Below, one piece after another: positions 6,370-11,187 of a DNA stretch of 11,187 nucleotides (the first letter of the stretch is position 1; each line of letters opens with the position of its first letter). Under the pieces are notes generated by a model that made no database searches, was not told where the DNA came from, and saw only the letters and a list, made by a program, of their open reading frames with translations. The stretch is taken from NCBI GenBank assembly GCA_032160545.1, contig JAVHVN010000173.1, positions 1 through 11,187 on the forward strand. Direction: 5' to 3'. The position numbers and the translations under genes are program-made. The DNA is from DATGFB01 sp032160545 (GTDB taxonomy: Bacteria > Actinomycetota > Actinomycetes > Mycobacteriales > Jatrophihabitantaceae).

Positions 6370-6783
6370 TCAGCCGGGGATGTTGCGCATCGAGTCCGCG
6401 GCCCGCTCCAGGTACTCCCACAACACCTCGTCATACGCCGGGGGCAGTTGCACGGTGTCTAGAGCGGCTCGCATGTGCCGCAACCACGCGTCGCGTTCCG
6501 CGACACCGACGGGAAACGGCGCGTGCCGCATCCGCAGCCGGGGATGCCCCCGTTGCTGCGAGTAGGTCGTCGGGCCGCCCCAGTACTGGATGAGGAACAG
6601 CCGCAGCCGCTCCTCGGCGCCGGCGAGATCCTCCTCGGGGTACAGCCGCCGCAGGATCGGGTCGGCAGCGACGCCGGCGTAGAACTCGGCTACCAGCCTG
6701 CGGAAGGTCTCCTCGCCGCCGACCGCCACGAAGAAGGAGTCGGCACGCGTCGGGACCTCGGAGGGCACCCGTCCATTCTGCAC
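6370..6783 (-). CDS. glbO: Group II truncated haemoglobin
   Basis: A 137-residue 2-on-2 globin that binds haem and oxygen; proposed roles in the family are oxygen delivery, peroxide or NO chemistry. It shares long blocks with M. tuberculosis GlbO, including YPEEDLAGAEERLR and QRGHPRLRMRHAPF. The haem-pocket residues fall at a constant offset of 12 from the mycobacterial protein: Tyr35 (B10), Tyr48 (CD1), His87 (F8, proximal haem ligand) and Trp100 (G8). All are present, so the protein should be functional. The GTG at 6783 gives nine to twelve residues more than typical at the N-terminus. An in-frame GTG at 6768 would give 132 residues and is equally plausible. It is first in a two-gene unit with aglA and divergent from a flavin reductase-like gene. 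Confidence 0.95.
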   Translation of the reverse strand: MQNGRVPSEVPTRADSFFVAVGGEETFRRLVAEFYAGVAADPILRRLYPEEDLAGAEERLRLFLIQYWGGPTTYSQQRGHPRLRMRHAPFPVGVAERDAWLRHMRAALDTVQLPPAYDEVLWEYLERAADSMRNIPG

Positions 6784-6797
6784 GGCGTCCGCAGCCG

Positions 6798-6803
6798 TAA
6801 CGT
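6798..6803 (+). promoter_or_regulatory. Candidate -10 element for leaderless transcription of the flavin reductase-like gene
   Basis: TAACGT fits the TANNNT pattern of actinobacterial -10 hexamers. It ends 6 nt before the ATG at 6810, the spacing expected if transcription starts at the start codon itself. The gene lacks a Shine-Dalgarno match and only 26 bp separate it from the divergent glbO start, both consistent with a leaderless transcript. No good -35 is visible. Confidence 0.4.
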
Positions 6804-6809
6804 GCGCTC

Positions 6810-8252
6810 ATGGCAGCGGACAGCGACTTCGACCTGATCGTGCTTGGCATGGGCCCCGGCGGGGAGGAGTTGACCAGCCGCGTCGCGGAGAGCGGGCAGC
6901 GGGTGCTCGGCATCGATCCACACCTCGTGGGTGGCGAGTGCCCGTACTACGGATGCATCCCGTCGAAGATGATCCTGCGCGGCGCCGGGATGCTCGCCGA
7001 AGGCAGGCGCATCACCGGGTTCGCCGGTTCCGCGACGGTCACGCCGGACTATCGGCCGGTGTTCACCCGAATCCGCGACGAAGCCACCGACGACTGGGAC
7101 GACCGCGTCGCGGTCGAGCGGCTCGAAGGCAGCGGTGCGACGTTCGTCCGCGGTGCCGGGCGGCTGGCGGGGCGTGATGAGGACGGCCGGCTCGCTGTCG
7201 TGGTCGGCGAGCAGACCTTCCGTGCCCCGCGCGTCGCCGTCGCCACGGGCACCGCACCGGCGATCCCACCGATCGAGGGCCTGGCCGAGCTGCGCGCGTC
7301 CGGCCAGGGGCCGGACGGCCCGGTCTGGACGAATCGCGAGGCCGTCCAGGCGCGCCAGGCGCCCGCGTCCCTGATCGTCCTGGGCGGAGGCGCCGTCGGT
7401 TGCGAGCTCGCGCAGGGGTTCGCCCGGTTCGGGTCGCGGGTGACGGTGGTCGAGGCGGCGCCTCGGCTGCTGATGCCGGAGGAGCCCGAGGCGTCCAAGG
7501 CAGTGGCCGAGGTCTTCCGGCGCGAGGGGATCACGGTGCACGAGGGCCTGGGCGCCGTTCGGGTGTCCGATGGTGGCGACGGCGTCCAGGTCACCCTGGC
7601 GAACGGCGGTACGACCGGCGGAGGGCAGCAGACCGTGACCGGCGAGAAGCTCCTCCTCGCGGCGGGACGGCGCCCGAACCTGTCCGAGATCGGTCTGGAC
7701 ACCGTCGGCCTCGACCCGTCGGCGCGCACCCTCGAGGTCGACGACCACCTGCACGCCCTGCGCGACAGCGAGCCGGTCGAGGGTCTGTACGCCATCGGCG
7801 ACATCACCGGCCGTGGCGCCTTCACGCACGTCTCGGTGTGGCAGGCACGGGTCCTGATCAACCAGCTGCTCGGCCGGGAGGACCTCTTCGGCGGGTACCA
7901 CGGGCTGGCCTGGTGCACCTTCACCGAGCCGGAGGTCGGCCGCGTCGGGCTCACCGAACAGCAGGCGCGGGACAAGGGCATGAAGGTCCGGGTAGGCCGC
8001 GAACCGATCGCAGCGTCGTCTCGGGGCTGGATCCATGGGCCGGGCAACGACGGGCTGGTCAAGATCGTCGAGGACGCGGACCGCGGCGTGCTCGTCGGCG
8101 CGACGGTTGTCGGGCCCTACGGCGGCGAGATCCTCGGGCTGCTGACACTCGCGGTGCACGCGCAGGTGCCCACGAGCATCCTGGCGACGATGCACTATGC
8201 GTTCCCGACGCTGCACCGGGCCGTTCTCGAGGCGGTACGCGCGCTCGCCTGA
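6810..8252 (+). CDS. Pyridine nucleotide-disulfide oxidoreductase family flavoprotein (not a true dihydrolipoamide dehydrogenase)
   Basis: A 480-residue cytoplasmic FAD/NAD(P)H enzyme. The FAD-binding GxGxxG is GMGPGG (13-18). The redox disulfide motif is GGECPYYGCIPSK, with Cys44 and Cys49 in the usual CX4C spacing. The second nucleotide site is LGGGAVGCE (191-199); Glu215 at the end of the next strand hints at NADH preference. The second FAD contact is LYAIGDITG (326-334), and a dimerisation domain follows from about 365. In lipoamide dehydrogenases the C-terminus carries HPTLHE, whose His-Glu pair acts as catalytic base. Here the same place reads FPTLHR (465-470), so both residues are replaced. 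Reduction of lipoamide or glutathione by the normal mechanism is therefore unlikely, and the substrate is unknown; quinones or another electron acceptor are possible. Start at ATG 6810 fits the fold. Divergent from glbO, convergent with mscS. Confidence 0.88.
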   Translation: MAADSDFDLIVLGMGPGGEELTSRVAESGQRVLGIDPHLVGGECPYYGCIPSKMILRGAGMLAEGRRITGFAGSATVTPDYRPVFTRIRDEATDDWDDRVAVERLEGSGATFVRGAGRLAGRDEDGRLAVVVGEQTFRAPRVAVATGTAPAIPPIEGLAELRASGQGPDGPVWTNREAVQARQAPASLIVLGGGAVGCELAQGFARFGSRVTVVEAAPRLLMPEEPEASKAVAEVFRREGITVHEGLGAVRVSDGGDGVQVTLANGGTTGGGQQTVTGEKLLLAAGRRPNLSEIGLDTVGLDPSARTLEVDDHLHALRDSEPVEGLYAIGDITGRGAFTHVSVWQARVLINQLLGREDLFGGYHGLAWCTFTEPEVGRVGLTEQQARDKGMKVRVGREPIAASSRGWIHGPGNDGLVKIVEDADRGVLVGATVVGPYGGEILGLLTLAVHAQVPTSILATMHYAFPTLHRAVLEAVRALA

Positions 8253-8273
8253 GATCGCAACGCTCACCCGGGA

Positions 8274-9257
8274 TCAGCTCTGGACGGGCGCCGGTGCGTC
8301 GGTCTCGGGCGGCAGGTCGGCCTCGATGTTCAGCCGGCCGAGACGCGCGCGAATGCGCCGCCGCAGCTCGCGCGCCACCCGCCACTGCTCCCCAGGGCGG
8401 ACGCGAGCGGTCAGTCGCAGCACGGTCTCCTCGCGGGTGATCCGCTCGACCCCTTCGACGACCGGCTCGTCCAGGAACTCGTGCGCCCAGTTCTCGTCGC
8501 CGTACAGCTCGTGCGCCACCGCGCTCATGGCGGCGCTGGCCGTTTCGATGTCGTCGTCCGCGGCGATGGGTACGTCGAGCACCACCCGGGCGTAGCCCTG
8601 GCTCTTGTTGCCGACCCGCACGACCTCGCCGTTGCGCACGTACCAGACGGTGCCGTTCACGTCGCGCAGCCGGGTCGTGCGCAGGCCGACCGCCTCGACC
8701 GTCCCCGACGCCTTCTCGAAGTCGATCACGTCGCCGACGCCGTACTGGTCCTCGAGCATCATGAACATCCCCGAAAGGAAGTCCTTGACGATGTTCTGCG
8801 CGCCGAAGCCGAGCGCGACGCCGACGATCGACGTGCCGGCGATGAACGGCGCGAGATCGATGCCGAGCTCGCTCAGGACGGCCATGGACGCGATCACCAG
8901 CAGGGTGAAGGAGACCCCCGAGCGGAGGACCGACCCGATCGTCGCCGCCCGCTGGGCCCGCCGCTCGGAGACCAGGCCGGTCGCCTCGAAGAGCGCGCTG
9001 TTCCCGGCGCGCTCCTTGAACGGCTTCAGGATCCGGGGGACATCCGGAACACCGCCGAGGTGCACCGGCCGCACGATCCGGTTGATCGAGCGGTGCAGGA
9101 TCGCGCGCAGGACGAGAGCGACCAGGACGATCGAGACGACCCGGATGGGCACCTCGATGATCCAGTGGCTGTGGTCGTGCACGTACTTCGGAAGTTCGGC
9201 TGCGGTGCGCTGTGCGGAGGTGGCGGCGAGAGCTGTCACGGTCGACAACCTTGCCAT
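8274..9257 (-). CDS. mscS: MscS-family mechanosensitive ion channel
   Basis: A 327-residue inner-membrane channel expected to open under membrane tension and release solutes during osmotic downshock. The first transmembrane helix is around residues 32-54 (WIIEVPIRVVSIVLVALVL). After a loop, helices follow at about 110-130 and 135-170. The last is the pore-lining TM3, with small residues in GTSIVGVALGFGAQNIVKDF and then LSGMFMMLEDQYGVGDVI, the family signature entering the cytoplasmic beta domain. The C-terminal alpha/beta vestibule runs to about 310 and ends in a short acidic/proline tail. I chose ATG 9257 because AGGA lies 6 nt upstream. The longer reading from 9299 would add 14 polar residues before the helix. 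It has fewer added helices than large MscK-type relatives. Its end faces the flavoprotein gene across 21 bp with no obvious terminator. Confidence 0.92.
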   Translation of the reverse strand: MARLSTVTALAATSAQRTAAELPKYVHDHSHWIIEVPIRVVSIVLVALVLRAILHRSINRIVRPVHLGGVPDVPRILKPFKERAGNSALFEATGLVSERRAQRAATIGSVLRSGVSFTLLVIASMAVLSELGIDLAPFIAGTSIVGVALGFGAQNIVKDFLSGMFMMLEDQYGVGDVIDFEKASGTVEAVGLRTTRLRDVNGTVWYVRNGEVVRVGNKSQGYARVVLDVPIAADDDIETASAAMSAVAHELYGDENWAHEFLDEPVVEGVERITREETVLRLTARVRPGEQWRVARELRRRIRARLGRLNIEADLPPETDAPAPVQS

Positions 9258-9263
9258 GAGCCG

Positions 9264-9267
9264 TCCT
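9264..9267 (-). promoter_or_regulatory. Shine-Dalgarno sequence fixing the mscS start
   Basis: On the minus strand AGGA lies 6 nt before the ATG at 9257, and no comparable site lies upstream of the alternative start at 9299. This decides the start in favour of 9257. Confidence 0.6.
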
Positions 9268-9305
9268 GGCCACTCGCCGGCGTGGCGCATGCCGCACAAT
9301 CACCA

Positions 9306-9316
9306 GCGGTAACCGC
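9306..9316. repeat. Short inverted repeat in the mscS/HNH divergent intergenic region
   Basis: GCGGTAACCGC is a perfect 11-nt palindrome around a central base, between the divergent mscS and HNH genes (intergenic 9258-9368). It could be an operator half-shared by both promoters. It is short enough to be chance in GC-rich DNA. Otherwise the 111-bp gap shows only the HNH ribosome-binding site and no convincing -10/-35 pair. Confidence 0.25.
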
Positions 9317-9356
9317 GTGCGCGCCGCGCCGTCGTCAGGTCTACTGGTACCTGTCC

Positions 9357-9363
9357 GGAGGTG
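9357..9363 (+). promoter_or_regulatory. Strong Shine-Dalgarno sequence of the HNH endonuclease gene
   Basis: GGAGGTG is a seven-base match to the 16S rRNA tail, with its GGAGG core 7 nt before the ATG at 9369. It is the strongest ribosome-binding site in the window. It decides the start, since the frame is open far upstream as an antisense shadow of mscS. Confidence 0.8.
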
Positions 9364-9368
9364 AGCCG

Positions 9369-9893
9369 ATGTCCGGGGCGTTGGTCCTCAACGCGACGTA
9401 CGAGCCGTTGTGCGTCGTGCCGTTGAAGCGCGCGGTGGTCCTCGTCCTGGCCGAAAAGGCAGTCATCGTCGAGGCGGGCGACGCGGTCATGCGCTCGGAA
9501 CGGACGTCGATCCCGGTGCCGACGGTCGTGCGGCTGTCGCACTACGTCCGAGTTCCGTACCGGCGTGAGATACCCCTCACCAGACGCGCCGTCCTCGATC
9601 GCGACGCCCACCTGTGTGTCTACTGCGGCATCAAGGCCGACACGATCGACCATGTGCGGCCCCGCTCGCGCGGCGGCCAGCACATCTGGACGAACGTCGT
9701 CGCGGCGTGCGCCCGATGCAACCATCGCAAGGGTGACCGGCTGCTCTCGGAGCTCGGCTGGCACCTCGCGGTTACCCCAGTACAGCCACCGGCCACGGTG
9801 GCTGTCGTCATGGGATGGGCCAAACGCGAGCCGTCATGGCAGCAGTATCTCGGCTGGCAGCCGTCGGGCGAGGCGATCGCCCCGGCGGTCTAA
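9369..9893 (+). CDS. HNH endonuclease family protein
   Basis: A 174-residue protein with an N-terminal region typical of a widespread actinobacterial family (LVLNATYEPLCVVPLKRAV, then AVIVEAG) and a C-terminal HNH nuclease fold. The zinc-binding cysteines are CVYC (Cys83, Cys86) and CARC (Cys114, Cys117). Between them lie the catalytic-type residues DHVRPRSRGG with His95, and Asn109 in WTNVVAAC, followed by NHRKGDRL. It is predicted to be a metal-dependent DNA nicking or cleaving enzyme. The cellular role of this stand-alone family is not established to my knowledge. A homologue lies near glbO in M. tuberculosis (Rv2469c, from memory). There is no methylase, toxin partner or phage packaging gene beside it, so a restriction or homing role is not supported. 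The amidase gene starts 11 bp after its stop, suggesting cotranscription. Confidence 0.9.
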   Translation: MSGALVLNATYEPLCVVPLKRAVVLVLAEKAVIVEAGDAVMRSERTSIPVPTVVRLSHYVRVPYRREIPLTRRAVLDRDAHLCVYCGIKADTIDHVRPRSRGGQHIWTNVVAACARCNHRKGDRLLSELGWHLAVTPVQPPATVAVVMGWAKREPSWQQYLGWQPSGEAIAPAV

Positions 9894-9904
9894 CGTCTGC
9901 CGTC

Positions 9905-11187
9905 GTGACCGATCTTCATGAACTGAGCGCGCTCGAGTGTGCCGCCGCCGTACGCCGCCGAGAGGTCAGCCCGATCGAACTCGTGTCGTACTCGTTCGGC
10001 CGCATCGAGGCGCTCGACCCCAAGCTCGGCGCGTTCGTCACGCTGACGCCGGAGTCGGCGCTCCGGCAGGCGCGCGCCGCTGAGTCCCTGGTGATGTCGA
10101 CGGACGACCCGGACGCGCTGCCGCCGCTGCTCGGGGTCCCTACGGCGGTCAAGGACCTCAACCAGGTCGCCGGTGTGCCGTCCCACTTCGGGTCGCAGAC
10201 GATGCCGGACTTCGTCCCGCCCTTCGACGATCACGTCGTCCGGCTGTTGCGCGACGCCGGCACGATCAGCCTCGGCAAGACGGCGACGCCCGAGTTCGGC
10301 CTGTGCTGCTACACCGAGACCGAGATCGGGCCGCCCGCACGCACGCCGTGGGACGTCACCCGATCGGCCGGGGGGTCGAGCGGGGGCGCCGGTGCAGCGG
10401 TCGCCTCCGGGATGCTTCCGTTCGCGCAGGGCAGCGACGGGGGCGGGTCGATCCGCATCCCGTCCAGCGTCTGCGGGCTCGTCGGGTTGAAGACCTCGCG
10501 CGGACGGGTGTCGCGTGGTCCGGTCGATCTCGATGTCACCCGGCTGTCGGTACTCGGCCCGCTCGCGCGCACGGTGCGGGACGCGGCGGCGTTCCTGGAC
10601 GCCGTCGCCGGGCCGCAGCTCGGCGACCCCGACCCGCTGCCTGCGCTTCCGGCCGGCGAGAGCTACCTCGACTGGTGCGAGCGCGAGCCGGGGCGGCTGC
10701 GCATCGGGCGGTTCATCGATGCGCCGATGAGCGACGGCGTCGACCCGGACGTCTTCGCAGCCTGGGAGCAGGCGTCGCTGCTGCTCTCGTCGCTCGGGCA
10801 CGAGGTCGTCGACGTGCCACCGCCGATGCCGCCCGAGTCCGTCGCGGCGTTCGAGACGGTGTGGGCCGTGTCGGCCGGGACGATCCCCGTCGAGGCGTCG
10901 CGCGAACACCTCCTGACGCCGCTCGCGAAGTACTTGCGGGCCCGCGCCCGCGAGGTCAGCGGGATCGAGTTCGCGAACGCGATGGCGCAGCTCAAGACGA
11001 TGAGCCGCGACGCGATCATCGGCACGGCGCGGTTCGACGCCGTGCTCGTCCCGACCCTGGCCAGGCTGCCCCAGCCGATCGGCTACTTCAGTGCCGGCGG
11101 CGACGCGGCCGAGGATTTCGAGAGGCAGAAGCGCTTCACGCCCTACACGGCCATCTACAACGTCACCGGTCAGCCGGCGATCTCGCT
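9905..11187 (+). CDS. Amidase-signature family hydrolase (partial, runs off right edge)
   Basis: An open frame of 427 codons with no stop before the window end, starting at GTG 9905, 11 bp after the HNH stop. It has the complete amidase-signature Ser-cisSer-Lys triad: Lys83 in GVPTAVKDL, cis-Ser158 in SAGGSSGGAG, and nucleophile Ser182 in QGSDGGGSIRIPSS. The 24-residue spacing between the two serines equals that of fatty acid amide hydrolase. It should hydrolyse a carboxamide or small amide. The run GLVGLKTSRGRVSRGP resembles 6-aminohexanoate cyclic dimer hydrolase-like amidases more than GatA, and no gatB/gatC partners are seen, so a role in tRNA amidation is unlikely. The substrate is unknown. 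No good Shine-Dalgarno sequence precedes it, so translation may be coupled to the HNH gene. Typical family members reach 460-500 residues, so most of the protein is present. Confidence 0.92.
   Translation, partial: MTDLHELSALECAAAVRRREVSPIELVSYSFGRIEALDPKLGAFVTLTPESALRQARAAESLVMSTDDPDALPPLLGVPTAVKDLNQVAGVPSHFGSQTMPDFVPPFDDHVVRLLRDAGTISLGKTATPEFGLCCYTETEIGPPARTPWDVTRSAGGSSGGAGAAVASGMLPFAQGSDGGGSIRIPSSVCGLVGLKTSRGRVSRGPVDLDVTRLSVLGPLARTVRDAAAFLDAVAGPQLGDPDPLPALPAGESYLDWCEREPGRLRIGRFIDAPMSDGVDPDVFAAWEQASLLLSSLGHEVVDVPPPMPPESVAAFETVWAVSAGTIPVEASREHLLTPLAKYLRARAREVSGIEFANAMAQLKTMSRDAIIGTARFDAVLVPTLARLPQPIGYFSAGGDAAEDFERQKRFTPYTAIYNVTGQPAIS

Noticed and set aside
4671..6593. A 640-codon open frame on the plus strand opposite aglA.
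   Set aside because: It is a mirror of the GH13 coding region with repetitive Arg/Val/Gly-rich sequence and no motif, while aglA has all catalytic residues on the other strand.
6690..8267. A 525-codon minus-strand open frame opposite the flavoprotein gene.
   Set aside because: It is antisense to clear FAD/NAD motifs and is Arg/Asp/Gly-rich with no recognisable domain.
8481..9368. A long in-frame extension upstream of the HNH gene that would fuse it to about 300 extra residues.
   Set aside because: The extension is antisense to mscS, and a strong GGAGG ribosome-binding site marks the ATG at 9369 as the start.
9369..11187. The HNH nuclease plus amidase considered as a novel defence or toxin-type pair.
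   Set aside because: Both belong to common stand-alone actinobacterial families. There is no immunity gene, methylase, sensor or mobile-element context, and co-orientation at 11 bp alone is weak evidence.
1..11187. Search for CRISPR arrays, tRNA/rRNA genes, insertion sequences, attachment sites and phage genes.
   Set aside because: No repeat-spacer pattern, cloverleaf, transposase motif or terminal inverted repeat was found by reading both strands.

Overview
The window is high-GC DNA with strong G/C bias at third codon positions, frequent GTG starts and short intergenic gaps, which points to an actinomycete (Actinomycetota). Gene content supports this. The block ssb-like / ettA / hotdog thioesterase / conserved unknown protein, facing glbO and aglA with an HNH nuclease gene nearby, resembles (from memory) the Rv2469c-Rv2478c neighbourhood of Mycobacterium tuberculosis. 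The genus cannot be fixed from this window.

Layout. The left edge holds only the first 18 codons of a minus-strand gene with a hydrophobic N-terminus. Divergent from it is a GlxA/FtrA-type AraC-family regulator (about 149-1117, +). A plus-strand run follows: a single-stranded DNA-binding protein paralogue lacking the usual acidic tip (1276-1785), a perfect 16-bp hairpin that looks like a terminator or attenuator (1798-1845), the translation-throttle ATPase EttA (1905-3587), a hotdog-fold thioesterase whose C-terminus is a coding 9-bp tandem repeat (3612-4046), and a conserved protein of unknown function joined to it by an ATGA overlap (4043-4711). One base later this run meets, tail to tail, a minus-strand pair: truncated haemoglobin glbO (6370-6783) followed by the GH13 alpha-glucosidase aglA (4713-6332). 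Divergent from glbO, with only 26 bp between start codons, is a flavin disulfide-reductase-like enzyme (6810-8252). It converges on an MscS-type mechanosensitive channel (8274-9257, -). Divergent from the channel are an HNH endonuclease (9369-9893) and an amidase-signature enzyme that runs off the right edge (9905-11187).

Functionally the window is mostly conserved core actinobacterial material: ribosome energy sensing, DNA binding, acyl-CoA hydrolysis, alpha-glucoside breakdown, oxygen/redox chemistry and osmotic protection. I see no CRISPR array, transposase, phage gene, RNA gene or recognisable defence island. The points most worth checking are regulatory or residue-level: the ssb-ettA hairpin, a LacI-type operator-like palindrome inside the first codons of aglA, the degenerate C-terminal active site of the reductase, the overlapping divergent glbO/reductase promoters, and the repeat-encoded thioesterase tail. 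No gene-free stretch exceeds 300 bases.
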